Positions 1 through 8,461 are shown, counted from the stretch's first letter. The stretch is DNA of 64,000 nucleotides from Campylobacter sp. CCUG 57310 (GCF_013201975.1 NZ_CP053845.1:620001-684000), one strand, 5' to 3'. Translations and numbers: made by a program. The notes: generated by a model not told the origin, from the letters alone.

Positions 1-2
1 CT

Positions 3-1166
3 GGCATTACAAACCCTGATGCGGCTATAAAAGTTCCAAAAACTCCAAGACTTGATGCAGCTGGCGAAGATGGAAGAAATAAATTCGTAGGCAGAAGCCA
101 CGGCGTTTTGATGGAAATTCCTGATGCCATAATGAGCGAAAAGCCATATCCTATAAAAGGCTGGTTTAATATCAGATTTAACCACATGATAAACGTTGCA
201 GGAACGGACAAAACGATAGAAAGCCTTAAAAAGCTTGACTTTATAGTAAGCTCTGATGTTTATATGAACGACTTTTCAATCTATGCAGACGTTATCTTGC
301 CTGAAAGCACATATCTTGAAAGAGATGAGGGAATTGAAGATAAGTCAAGCCAAAAACCTGCGTATATGATAAGAAATAAAGTAATTGATCCTGTAGGCGA
401 TACAAAAAATGGCTATGATATCTTTAGAGAGCTTGCAAGACGCATGAAAATAGATGAAAAATATACAAACAACACTATGGATGAATGGAGAATGCAGCAA
501 GTTAAAGGTAACGCCGAGCTACTAGCGCAACTTGCAAAAGACGGATATGTGACTTGGAAAGTGCCTGGAATTTTATTCAGAGAAAAAGACAGCGTTAAAA
601 ATTTTGTTAAGAAATTCCCTCATGCAGAGAAATTTGTAGGTGAAAACGGACTTATGGATTCTCAAGTGAAATTTAAAACAGAGAGCGGAAAAATCGAGCT
701 GTTTAGTGAAAAAGTTGATGCGCAATTTCCTACTTACGGCTGTTTAGGAAATATGGAAGATAACGTTAAAGATATGGATGTTTACGCAGGACATGAGCTT
801 GCTATCATGACAGGAAAAACTCCTATTCATACTAACGGTCACACTCAAAACGTTCCTTTCTTGAATGATTTAATGAGTGAATCTCCTGTGTGGATAAATC
901 CAAAAACAGCTAAAAAATATGGTGTAAAAACAGGCGATAAAGTCTTTTTGCAAAATAAATTTTCAAAAGATAAAGCAACTATATTTGTAACCGAAGGCAT
1001 TAGAGAAGATACATTATTCTTGTATCATGGATTTGGACACGTGTCTGCAGGTCTTAAACGAACGGACGGAATGGGAACAAACCAAAGTAAGCTTCTAAAT
1101 CCTGAAGCGGGTCCGGTGTGCTCTACGATGGTTACAAACGTCGGCGTTGATATAGTTAAAGCTTAA
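3..1166 (+). CDS. psrA/phsA: Molybdopterin oxidoreductase catalytic subunit, PsrA/PhsA type (C-terminal part, cut by window edge)
   Basis: The reading frame is open from base 3, so this is the last 387 residues of a protein whose family is about 750 long; the twin-arginine signal and N-terminal Fe-S cluster lie outside the window. The visible part covers the end of the molybdopterin-guanine-dinucleotide-binding core (ADVILPESTYLERDEG region) and the C-terminal dinucleotide-binding barrel (TGKTPIHTNGHTQN). The family reduces polysulfide or thiosulfate in the periplasm, with electrons from menaquinol via the B and C subunits encoded next. Sequence alone does not separate polysulfide, thiosulfate and tetrathionate reductases, so the substrate is open. 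Membership of the complex is clear from the three-gene order. Confidence 0.9.
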   Translation, partial: GITNPDAAIKVPKTPRLDAAGEDGRNKFVGRSHGVLMEIPDAIMSEKPYPIKGWFNIRFNHMINVAGTDKTIESLKKLDFIVSSDVYMNDFSIYADVILPESTYLERDEGIEDKSSQKPAYMIRNKVIDPVGDTKNGYDIFRELARRMKIDEKYTNNTMDEWRMQQVKGNAELLAQLAKDGYVTWKVPGILFREKDSVKNFVKKFPHAEKFVGENGLMDSQVKFKTESGKIELFSEKVDAQFPTYGCLGNMEDNVKDMDVYAGHELAIMTGKTPIHTNGHTQNVPFLNDLMSESPVWINPKTAKKYGVKTGDKVFLQNKFSKDKATIFVTEGIREDTLFLYHGFGHVSAGLKRTDGMGTNQSKLLNPEAGPVCSTMVTNVGVDIVKA

Positions 1167-1177
1167 GGGAGAGTGAG

Positions 1178-1747
1178 ATGAAAAAAGCATATAGAATGGT
1201 TCATAACGAAAACCTTTGTATAGGTTGCCAAGCTTGTTCGGTAGCTTGTAGAAGTGAAAATAAAGTTCCAAACGGAGTTTATAGACTTCAAGTTCATGCA
1301 AAAATGAGCGGAACGTTTCCAAATTTAAAGACGGATTTTATAAGAAACAGTTGCGTTATGTGCGAAGATAGCCCTTGTGTAGACGTATGTCCTACGGGAG
1401 CTAGCTTTAAGACAGAAGATGGATTAACTTTAATGGATCACAGCACCTGCGTAAGCTGTAAATACTGCATTCTTGCTTGTCCTTACGATGCAAGATACGT
1501 TGAGCCGGGTACCGGTGAAGTGGGTAAATGTACGTTTTGTTTTGAAACAAGAGTAAGTAAAGGCGAACAACCTGCTTGCGTTACCGTATGTCCTGCAGAC
1601 GCGCTTGCATTCGGCGATCTAAATGATCCAAATAGCGAAGTTAGCAAAATTTTAAACGATAAGGCTCACTACTATCCAAAAGCCGAGCTTAAAACTAGAC
1701 CAAAACTGGCTATGATAGCAAACCGCAAAGGAGGAAGCCATGAATAA
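1178..1747 (+). CDS. psrB/phsB: Psr/Phs Fe-S subunit B (four [4Fe-4S] ferredoxin type)
   Basis: 189 residues, typical of the DMSO-reductase-family B subunit. Sixteen cysteines form four cluster sets: C14/17/20/24, C59/62/67/71, C91/94/97/101 and C118/121/134/138. The protein wires electrons from the membrane subunit to the molybdenum subunit. It starts at ATG 1178, 11 bases after the A subunit stop, behind a GGGAGAGTG ribosome binding site. It has no signal sequence, as expected for a subunit exported together with the Tat-targeted A subunit. Its end overlaps psrC by 8 bases, so the three genes are one operon. Confidence 0.93.
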   Translation: MKKAYRMVHNENLCIGCQACSVACRSENKVPNGVYRLQVHAKMSGTFPNLKTDFIRNSCVMCEDSPCVDVCPTGASFKTEDGLTLMDHSTCVSCKYCILACPYDARYVEPGTGEVGKCTFCFETRVSKGEQPACVTVCPADALAFGDLNDPNSEVSKILNDKAHYYPKAELKTRPKLAMIANRKGGSHE

Positions 1748-2711
1748 TATGTGGGGAAGCGTAGCTCAATATCACGAAATTTACTGGCCGTGGCCGATTG
1801 CGGTCTATCTGTTTTTAGCGGGTCTTTCAGCGGGCTCTATGATGGTTGCGCTTTTAGTTAAGTGGAACTATCACAAACAAGAAAACGATACCATTTGGGA
1901 CGCGATGGTAAAAGCGGGCGCCATAGTAGCTCCCGTAACTATCTGCGTGGGCCTAGCTTTGCTTGTACTTGATCTTGGTAAGCCGCTTAGTTTTTATTGG
2001 ATTTTGATTAAGTATAACTTTGGCTCTGTTATGTCAATAGGTGTTGCATTGCTACTTATCTATACGCCGTTTGCGTTTTTGTTTGCGATAATTATCTTTG
2101 AAAAAGAGATAGAAAAATACGCTATATTTTCGCTATTACGTCCTGTATCAAGAGTAATACGTTCATTTGCACCTCTTGCTAAAACCATTGAAACGATACT
2201 ATTTTTAATGGCGATAGGAGTTGGAATTTACACAGGCTTCTTACTAAGTGCGGTTTATAAACTTCCGCTTTGGAATACGCCTATACTTCCGATCTTATTC
2301 CTAACTTCAGGATTTAGCTCAGGCGTAGCGGCAAATATTTTAGTAGGAATGACATGCTTTAAGCACCTAATCAATAAAGAAAATGTAAAATACTTGCTTG
2401 TGCTGGATTTGCGAGCGGTTTTATTTGAGATACCTTTGATAGCGATTCTTTTCCTAGGTCTTCATTTTGAAGGCGGAGCAAGTGCTGTAGTGGCTAAGCA
2501 AGCTCTTACTACCGGACATTACGCTATGATATTTTGGATAGGGGTTGTAGGCATAGGACTTGTTACTCCGATAATTATCGCAGCTACCGCACTTAAAAAT
2601 CACGCTTACAGAGTCGGCTACATCGTAGTAAACTCATTGGTTATAATTTGCGGTGTTATCTTGCTTAGATATTATATCGTGTATGCGGGACAAGTCTTTA
2701 CAGGAGCTTAA
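1740..2711 (+). CDS. psrC/phsC: Psr/Phs membrane subunit C, NrfD family
   Basis: 323 residues with about eight hydrophobic helices, the NrfD/PsrC fold. It binds menaquinol in the cytoplasmic membrane and anchors the A and B subunits. The N-terminus (YWPWPIAVYLFLAGLSAG, residues 15-32) carries the aromatic stretch and first-helix motif characteristic of the family. ATG 1740 lies inside the end of psrB after a GGAGGAAGCC site, so translation is probably coupled. Ends five bases before the GTG of the response regulator, which suggests that structural genes and regulator share a transcript. Confidence 0.92.
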   Translation: MNNMWGSVAQYHEIYWPWPIAVYLFLAGLSAGSMMVALLVKWNYHKQENDTIWDAMVKAGAIVAPVTICVGLALLVLDLGKPLSFYWILIKYNFGSVMSIGVALLLIYTPFAFLFAIIIFEKEIEKYAIFSLLRPVSRVIRSFAPLAKTIETILFLMAIGVGIYTGFLLSAVYKLPLWNTPILPILFLTSGFSSGVAANILVGMTCFKHLINKENVKYLLVLDLRAVLFEIPLIAILFLGLHFEGGASAVVAKQALTTGHYAMIFWIGVVGIGLVTPIIIAATALKNHAYRVGYIVVNSLVIICGVILLRYYIVYAGQVFTGA

Positions 2712-2716
2712 TAGAA

Positions 2717-3385
2717 GTGAGAATCCTACTTTTAGAGGATGATTTTAATTATAGAGAGAGCGTCTCGGAGTATCTTCAGGGCTTAGGCTATGAGGTTGAC
2801 GAGGCGCCCGACGGGCAGGTGGCTTGCGACAAAATCGCTAATAACTTCTACCACCTGCTCATACTTGATATCAAAGTTCCGCATATAAGCGGACATGAAG
2901 TTATAAAATACGCAAAAGACATCGGTCTTGAAACTCCCATTATGATAACCACTTCGCTTGTAGATATAAACGATATGGCAGTAGGCTATGAGCTTGGCTG
3001 CAATGAATATCTAAAAAAGCCTTTTGAGCTAGCCGAACTGAAATTTAGAGTAAATGAGCTTATGCGTAAATATCACGGAACGGATGATAAAAATTTGCTC
3101 GCGATAGAGAGTGGATTTGTTTTTGATTTTATTAAAAAGCAGCTTAAATTCGAAAGCAATGTGATTGATATCAGCGCAAAAGAGATAATGCTTATAGAGT
3201 GCTTGCTGTATCACAAAAACAGCTTCGTTTCTCTTGAAACTCTGCGCGCGGAAGTTTGGGGCGATAAAGATGTAGATCCTGCGGATGTTCGTATGCACGT
3301 GCGTAAAATTCGTCAAAAAACCAAGGCTGATTTCATAGTTTCATCTCGTGGGCTTGGTTATAAGATTAATGTTAAAAAGCCTTAA
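2717..3385 (+). CDS. OmpR-family response regulator next to psr/phs
   Basis: 222 residues: receiver domain (about 1-118) with acidic pocket D8/D9, phosphoacceptor D51 and the conserved lysine K101 before Pro, then a winged-helix DNA-binding domain (about 130-220) ending in the SRGLGYKIN wing typical of OmpR/PhoB proteins. GTG start, five bases after psrC. The next gene, overlapping its 3' end, is its kinase. Position in the operon suggests that the pair controls sulfur-compound respiration, possibly including this operon. The signal is not known from sequence. Confidence 0.92.
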   Translation: MRILLLEDDFNYRESVSEYLQGLGYEVDEAPDGQVACDKIANNFYHLLILDIKVPHISGHEVIKYAKDIGLETPIMITTSLVDINDMAVGYELGCNEYLKKPFELAELKFRVNELMRKYHGTDDKNLLAIESGFVFDFIKKQLKFESNVIDISAKEIMLIECLLYHKNSFVSLETLRAEVWGDKDVDPADVRMHVRKIRQKTKADFIVSSRGLGYKINVKKP

Positions 3386-4493
3386 AATCCCTATTTTCGC
3401 CACCTTGGCGATCATGACTCTTTTTTTGTTTCAAAGCTATGAGATCATAAATTTAAGCATGAAAGACGAATACTCTAAAAATATCTTTGAGCTTATGGAG
3501 TATGAGGGCGAAATTCGCCAAAATTTAGAAAAAAACGAAGCTATTCCTTCATCGTTAATATATCGATACGCGATATTTGATCTGAGAGAAAAAAAGATCG
3601 TTTCAAATTTGGATATCACGCCAAAAAATCTAAAATTCATCACCAAAGAGGAAAACGGCTATCTCTTTTATAAAAGCTACCTTAAGATAAAAGATGAAAT
3701 TTACTATCTTGTAATATCCAAAAAACAAAACAGTGCAAGGATATTTTTCATAGCTACGCTAATGCTCGTGTTTATATTAATAGTTGTTTTTTTCACTCTT
3801 TATCTGTCTTTTGTAAGTAGTATAAAGCCCTATAAAGACGCTAAAAAATATATGAACAGCTTTTTTAATGACGCCATGCACGAGCTTAAAACCCCGCTTG
3901 GAGTAGTCGGCATAAATTTAGAAATGCTTAATATCGACAACAAATACACGGCTAGAATGCGCTCGGCCTTAAAGCAGATGCAAATAACCTATGAAGATGT
4001 CGAGTATTACATAAAACACAGCTACATACTTTTTCCGCCCGAAATTTTAAATTTCAGCGAATTTTGTCTTGAAAGAGCGCGCTATATGCGAGGCTTTGCC
4101 ATGTCAAAAAACATTAAAATTTACGACTTTATAGAGCCTGATCTAAAAATTTTTATGAGTAAGATAGAAGCGGGCAGGATAGTGGATAATAACCTTAGTA
4201 ACGCGGTTAAATATAGCTCTCCGGGAAGCGTTATAAACGTAACTTTAAAGCTTGAAGACGATTGGATTATATTTGAAGTGGAGGATTTTGGCGAAGGGAT
4301 AAAAGATACGAATAAAATTTGGAAACGCTACGTTAGAGACGAGGGAGTTCAGGGAGGCTTTGGGCTTGGGTTAAATATCGTCCAAAGTATCTGTGTGAAA
4401 AATAGCGTCGGCTATAGCGTAACTTCAGAGCTGGGTAAGGGCAGCAAATTTACTTATAAATTCACTCCTTACTCAAAACATCTGCTTGATTAG
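3369..4493 (+). CDS. Sensor histidine kinase partner of the adjacent response regulator
   Basis: 374 residues if started at ATG 3369, which overlaps the regulator by 17 bases; GTG 3348 is an in-frame alternative. Two membrane helices (about 7-22 and 125-150) flank a short periplasmic sensor of about 100 residues. The DHp helix has the phosphoacceptor H171 in the H-box MHELKTPLG, followed by an N-box (NNLSNAVKYSS), G1 box (EDFGEGI) and G2 box (GGFGLGLNIV). No HAMP or PAS domain is evident, as is common in Campylobacter kinases. The periplasmic part matches nothing I recognise. Its stop overlaps the convergent downstream gene by four bases. Confidence 0.9.
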   Translation: MLKSLKIPIFATLAIMTLFLFQSYEIINLSMKDEYSKNIFELMEYEGEIRQNLEKNEAIPSSLIYRYAIFDLREKKIVSNLDITPKNLKFITKEENGYLFYKSYLKIKDEIYYLVISKKQNSARIFFIATLMLVFILIVVFFTLYLSFVSSIKPYKDAKKYMNSFFNDAMHELKTPLGVVGINLEMLNIDNKYTARMRSALKQMQITYEDVEYYIKHSYILFPPEILNFSEFCLERARYMRGFAMSKNIKIYDFIEPDLKIFMSKIEAGRIVDNNLSNAVKYSSPGSVINVTLKLEDDWIIFEVEDFGEGIKDTNKIWKRYVRDEGVQGGFGLGLNIVQSICVKNSVGYSVTSELGKGSKFTYKFTPYSKHLLD

Positions 4494-5347
4494 TTTTTAA
4501 ACCAGATGTTTAATTTCGATAAATTTCTCTCTTTTTGATTTGAGTTAAAGTATATCACGAAGTAGCCTATGCGCTTGTTTTGAGAATCAAGCATGGGCTT
4601 TATAGCGAAGTTGTGATTGTCAAATTTGTAAAATTGATTATCTTTAAAATCAATGTCTTTTAGTATCGGCAAGACGTTTAAATTCGCATACTCTTTATTT
4701 ATAAGATGGTAGTTTTGGATTATGCCACTTTCTTCTGTCTGGTAAGGCGAGCTTGAGGACTTATCAAGCAGCACAAAGAGATCAACTCCTTGATCTAGAA
4801 AAAATTCGCTCAGATGTCCAAAATCAAGCAAGACTTCAACGCTTCCTAAAATTTTATTATCTTTAAAAACCGGCGCAACTGATCTTATAAGAGCTCCGGC
4901 TCTACCTATCTCTATGCCTGCCACGACTCCTTTTTTAGCCTCTTTTAGCATAAAGCGAAAGCTTGAAAGATTGTCGTTATATATAGGTATCCAACTTCTA
5001 GCAAAGCTCTTTAGCTCGGGCGTATGAAGGTGAAATCTGACGTTTTTAAATGTCGGCACTTTTTCAAGCATATGAGTAAAATCGTGCAGAGTATGCATGC
5101 AGTGAGTTCTATTATCTTCCAAAAAGCACTTTTTGATATTTTCACTTTCTGATAGAAGCACCGCAACCGTCATTGCCGAGAGCTTTTCTTCTTCTATGTT
5201 TTTGTTTAGAATTTGCGTTTGAAAGTCAAGAAATTTTTTGATATTTTCTATTTCAACCTCTTTTTCATACTCTATCCAATAAAATATCAAAAAGCACATC
5301 AAAGCAAATGCGGCTAGCGCGGTTATGAAGGCGAATTTTTTATTCAT
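4490..5347 (-). CDS. Lone membrane-anchored double-Cache-like sensor protein
   Basis: 285 residues: a short cytoplasmic N-terminus, one membrane helix (about 6-24), then about 255 residues outside the membrane. The stretch RFHLHTPELKSFARSW followed by FR, GxEIGRAG, RSVAP and LGSVEV is the pattern of the dCache-type ligand-binding region of chemoreceptors and kinases. The protein stops where the second membrane helix and output domain would normally begin, so it is either a stand-alone sensor or a truncated receptor. It starts 8 bases inside the end of the HIT gene and shares its transcript. Family assignment is from remembered motif patterns. Confidence 0.65.
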   Translation of the reverse strand: MNKKFAFITALAAFALMCFLIFYWIEYEKEVEIENIKKFLDFQTQILNKNIEEEKLSAMTVAVLLSESENIKKCFLEDNRTHCMHTLHDFTHMLEKVPTFKNVRFHLHTPELKSFARSWIPIYNDNLSSFRFMLKEAKKGVVAGIEIGRAGALIRSVAPVFKDNKILGSVEVLLDFGHLSEFFLDQGVDLFVLLDKSSSSPYQTEESGIIQNYHLINKEYANLNVLPILKDIDFKDNQFYKFDNHNFAIKPMLDSQNKRIGYFVIYFNSNQKERNLSKLNIWFKN

Positions 5348-5705
5348 TTTTTAGCTTTCTTGTTAAAATTTCGCAAAATTCGCTAAAGCTTGGCAAATCC
5401 AGCTTGCCTTCACGTTGTTTTTTGCCCCACATCGGCTCCGGGAAAAAGCTATCGGTTTGAAATCTCGCCATAACGTGTAGATGAACTCTCGGGACGTAGT
5501 TTGCAAAGCTTGCGATATTTATCTTTTTGGGTTTATAAAACTCTATCATTGTTTTTTCGGCTATGAGTAGCGCTTCAAATAGCCTGCTTCTAGTTCTTTC
5601 ATCACAGTCGCTAAGCTCCACAAAAGGAGTTTTAGTAAAAATTTTAATCCAAGGAATTTCGCTCTCTTCACGCTCTATAAATATAAAATCATCTTGATAT
5701 ATCAT
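5340..5705 (-). CDS. HIT-family nucleotide-binding protein with altered first histidine
   Basis: 121 residues, the size of small HIT hydrolases. The HIT motif near the C-terminus reads R73-V-H75-L-H77-V-M-A-R, so the first histidine of the usual HxHxH is Arg, while the catalytic (middle) and third histidines are present by my alignment. HIT proteins cleave nucleotide phosphoanhydrides or phosphoramidates such as ApnA or AMP-lysine. The upstream loop (NIASFANYVP) matches the conserved Asn-containing strand. First gene of a two-gene minus-strand operon with the Cache protein; the functional link is unclear. Confidence 0.75.
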   Translation of the reverse strand: MIYQDDFIFIEREESEIPWIKIFTKTPFVELSDCDERTRSRLFEALLIAEKTMIEFYKPKKINIASFANYVPRVHLHVMARFQTDSFFPEPMWGKKQREGKLDLPSFSEFCEILTRKLKNE

Positions 5706-5779
5706 GGCTAAGCCTTTGTTTGCTAATTAGGTTTTATTTTATGTTTATTTGGCTAAGAAAAGGGTTAAAATTTGCAGAA

Positions 5780-5808
5780 TTGAATTTTAATCTTTTAAAA
5801 CCTATACT
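5780..5808 (+). promoter_or_regulatory. Sigma-70 type promoter for the DJ-1-like / Sel1 operon
   Basis: TTGAAT at 5780-5785 and TATACT at 5803-5808 are separated by 17 bases. The -10 ends 18 bases before the ATG at 5827, which has an AAAGGA ribosome binding site. Promoter called by eye. Confidence 0.6.
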
Positions 5809-5826
5809 TACTAAAAAGGAATAACT

Positions 5827-6339
5827 ATGAAGACGGCAATTGTGATTTACGATAAGATTAATTTATTAAGTTTCGCTCAAATTTGGCAGATGTTTTCGGC
5901 TGATTTAAGAAGTAACGTGAAAATTTGCGCTTTTAAAAGCGAGATAGTAGATGAGCATGGACTTAAAATTTCGCCTGAAATTTACGGTGAAAGCCTTTAC
6001 GGGTATGATTGCGTGATAGTGCCTGACGGCATGGGCGCGCTTGGACTTAGATACGATGAGATATTTTTAAGCTGGATTAAAAGCGCATCAAGCGCAAGGC
6101 ATAAAATAGCCTTTGATTTAGGAGCTCTCATCTACGCAGGAGCGGGATTTTTAGAAGGCAAAAAGGCTTGCGTAAGAGCAGGGTATAAAAATGCGCTTAA
6201 AGAATACTGCGAATTCGATCCATCGCCCGTGTGTATCAGCGATGATATTATTACCGTTTGCAGCTTTGGCGCAGAATTTGACGTAAATGTTTGCACGATG
6301 GAAAATCTAAAAACATTGAAAGGAATTTTAAATTTATGA
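5827..6339 (+). CDS. DJ-1/PfpI-like protein lacking the nucleophilic cysteine
   Basis: 170 residues with a DJ-1/PfpI-like order: N-terminal beta strand (TAIVIYDKIN), a central VIVPDGMGA strand-loop, and a nucleophile-elbow region (FDLGALIYAGAGFLEGKKA, about residues 96-114). At the elbow, where active family members have Cys in Cys-x-Gly-Ala, this protein has Asp97. The glyoxalase/deglycase and protease activities described for other members depend on that Cys, so they are unlikely here; a binding or regulatory role is possible. Its stop overlaps the ATG of the Sel1 gene (ATGA). Confidence 0.65.
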   Translation: MKTAIVIYDKINLLSFAQIWQMFSADLRSNVKICAFKSEIVDEHGLKISPEIYGESLYGYDCVIVPDGMGALGLRYDEIFLSWIKSASSARHKIAFDLGALIYAGAGFLEGKKACVRAGYKNALKEYCEFDPSPVCISDDIITVCSFGAEFDVNVCTMENLKTLKGILNL

Positions 6340-7172
6340 AATATTTTATTTTTCTTGTATTTTTAACGGCGGTGGTTTTTGGCGGCGAACTTGCGGAGCT
6401 TAGTAACGAATGTAAGAGCGGAAACGACGAAATTTGCAAAAAATTATCTAACGCACTTAAAAAACTTGATGTCGCTTGTAACACAGGCGGCAAAGAAAAT
6501 GCGCTTAATTGCGCCGGACTTGGCTATTTTTACGAGTTTGATAAAGAATTTACAAAAGCCGTGCGCTATTACGATAAAGCTTGCAAGCTGGGCGAAGATA
6601 AAGCATGCGTATATCTTGGGCTGCTTTATCAAAGCGGACAGGGCGCGCCGCAAGATCATAAAAAAGCCAACAAGCTTTTCGCTCACGCTTGCGAGCGAAA
6701 CATCGGCGAAGGGTGTGCGAGCTTGGGATACAGCTACGGCAAATCTCTTGGCGTTTATCGCGACGATAAAAAGTTGCACGAGTTACTTGTTAAGGCTTGC
6801 GAACTAGGCGAGGAGACGGCGTGCTATAATCTTGGCTTAAGTTATATTTTCGGCGACGGCGCTAAAAAGGATTTAGCTAAAGCCGCGCAGATGTTTCAGG
6901 TCTCTTGCGGGCGCGGACATACGGACTCTTGCGCCGAACTTGGAACTTCTTATTTTTACGGCAAAGGAGTGGAAAAAGACTACGCTAAAGCCGCGCAGCT
7001 TTTTATAACCGCTTGCTCGGGCGCAAATGCTTTGGCTTGCGCAAATTTAGCCTTTGCTTACGAAAAGGGTCTAGGCGTAGAAAAGAATAAAAATTCAGCC
7101 AAAGAGCTTTATGATATGGGTTGCAAGCTGGGTGAATTTAGCGCGTGCGAGCATCTTAAAAATTTACGCTAA
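6336..7172 (+). CDS. Secreted Cys-rich Sel1-repeat (SLR) protein
   Basis: 278 residues from ATG 6336, which overlaps the previous stop; an upstream in-frame start at 6291 would destroy the signal peptide (MKYFIFLVFLTAVVFGGE). Seven or so repeats of about 36 residues carry the Sel1 pattern (A-C-x-x-LG-x-x-Y-x-x-G-x-G-V-x-K-D-x-x-K-A). Each repeat has a cysteine pair spaced as in the Helicobacter cysteine-rich Hcp proteins, which form disulfide-stabilised alpha-alpha hairpins in the periplasm or outside the cell. Likely a protein-binding scaffold; no enzyme activity is evident. Confidence 0.85.
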   Translation: MKYFIFLVFLTAVVFGGELAELSNECKSGNDEICKKLSNALKKLDVACNTGGKENALNCAGLGYFYEFDKEFTKAVRYYDKACKLGEDKACVYLGLLYQSGQGAPQDHKKANKLFAHACERNIGEGCASLGYSYGKSLGVYRDDKKLHELLVKACELGEETACYNLGLSYIFGDGAKKDLAKAAQMFQVSCGRGHTDSCAELGTSYFYGKGVEKDYAKAAQLFITACSGANALACANLAFAYEKGLGVEKNKNSAKELYDMGCKLGEFSACEHLKNLR

Positions 7173-7199
7173 GACTTAAATTTGCGTCGCAAGTTAAGC

Positions 7200-7237
7200 T
7201 ACGTATGGCAAATTAAAAACTAAATTCGCCATACGTA
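7200..7237. terminator. Hairpin between convergent genes
   Basis: TACGTATGGC at 7200-7209 and its exact complement GCCATACGTA at 7228-7237 enclose an 18-base AT-rich loop. It lies between the Sel1 gene and the convergent gene ending at 7258, so it may terminate both. There is no long T run, so efficiency is uncertain. Confidence 0.5.
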
Positions 7238-7257
7238 ACTAGCCTAAAAACCAAAAT

Positions 7258-8295
7258 TTAGCGCTTAAAATCATAAATTTCAATTTTTACGCCGTGTTTT
7301 TCGCTAAGCTCTTTAACGATATCTTTTAGCTTATCCTCGTCAAAACATATCATGTCGATATATGCGTGATGCGTTCCCGTCGCGCCTCCGATAAGCTCAA
7401 ATACTTCGCTAAAGCTTTGCAACTCATCTTCTATCTCGCCTCTTATATCAAACCCGCGCTGCGTATCTCCGCCGTTATCTATGGCTAAAAAGCAAAATTT
7501 TATCCCCAGCTCGTAAGCTTCGTTATAAATTTCGCGTTCGGAAGATAGGTATTCGTTTATTAAATTTACAAGGCAAGTGTTTCCAACGATAACATCATCT
7601 CGTATCCCGTCCGAATTTGGCGTCATCTCATAAACGGTAAAATTTTTAAGCGGTTCATTGCTTGCCTTTTGCCCAAATTTTTCACTTACGAATTTATGCA
7701 GCTCATAAAGCTTCATGCCACCCTCTTTAGGCTCGTTTAGGATGTTTATCTCGCCTACTATATTTATGACCGCAGTTTCGCCGATGGTGTTATCAAGCAG
7801 GATAAAAAGCAGGGTGTAGGCTTTGTTTTCATCATCTTTAGCAAGGGCTGCTAAATTTTCGTTATAGACCTCTATATCTAAGATATTTTCGCCAATGTTC
7901 GTCCATACAAGCGTATCCGCCGCGCTTACGTCGATGTCATACATCTGTATAGCCGCACCCGTCATATCCGCAGGCGGTTTGCCAAGTGTGCATATCATCT
8001 TGCTTTCAAGCTCTTTTGGCATTTGGTTCTTGATGAAATTTAGCCATAAAAGCCTATGCTTCATACCTTCAGGAGTTAGCACTAAATCAGGCTTGCCGTC
8101 TTTTAGCCCAACCATATAATAAGGCTCCGCAAGGCAAATTTTAAGTTTTTCTTCGACCTTTTGCCTAGCCACTTCATATTCTTTAGCGTCTAAATCAGCC
8201 TTTATATCGCTAATTATTTCGCCAAATTCGCTCCAAAATTTGACTACTCTATCCGCAAAAGTAGAGTCTTTTTTACCAAAATTAAATAAACTCAT
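7258..8295 (-). CDS. Uncharacterised cytoplasmic protein, possibly two-domain
   Basis: 345 residues without a signal peptide or membrane helix. Two halves can be seen: an N-terminal part (1-200) with a long amphipathic start, and a C-terminal part (about 205-345) ending in RGFDIRGEIEDELQSF, ELIGGATGTHHAYIDMICFD and KHGVKIEIYDF. The last block recalls small regulatory or immunity-type domains (DUF695/RraB-like), but I cannot assign it securely. ATG 8295 has an AGGAGC site (seen as gctcct on the plus strand). A run of 13 T at 8337-8349 lies upstream. Confidence 0.6.
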   Translation of the reverse strand: MSLFNFGKKDSTFADRVVKFWSEFGEIISDIKADLDAKEYEVARQKVEEKLKICLAEPYYMVGLKDGKPDLVLTPEGMKHRLLWLNFIKNQMPKELESKMICTLGKPPADMTGAAIQMYDIDVSAADTLVWTNIGENILDIEVYNENLAALAKDDENKAYTLLFILLDNTIGETAVINIVGEINILNEPKEGGMKLYELHKFVSEKFGQKASNEPLKNFTVYEMTPNSDGIRDDVIVGNTCLVNLINEYLSSEREIYNEAYELGIKFCFLAIDNGGDTQRGFDIRGEIEDELQSFSEVFELIGGATGTHHAYIDMICFDEDKLKDIVKELSEKHGVKIEIYDFKR

Positions 8296-8336
8296 GAAAG
8301 CTCCTTGAAATTTAAAAATTTAACGAGATTATATCG

Positions 8337-8349
8337 TTTTTTTTTTTTT
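8337..8349. repeat. Homopolymer of 13 T upstream of the gene ending at 7258
   Basis: Thirteen consecutive T on the plus strand (A on the coding strand of the gene starting at 8295). The tract sits 42-54 bases upstream of that ATG, where slippage would change promoter spacing or the 5' untranslated region and not the reading frame. Confidence 0.8.
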
Positions 8350-8461
8350 GAAATTTTGATTTTACAAAATAAATAAAAGCGGTAGTTTTATGAGGACGGT
8401 TTAAATCACGCCTAATGAAGAGTTTAAATTTCGTAAAAGCAAGGAGAGCTAAGTTGCAAAT

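Noticed and set aside
6379-6807. 142-codon plus-strand frame overlapping the Sel1-repeat gene
   Set aside because: It is a shifted frame of the repeat protein, with no signal peptide and no ribosome binding site.
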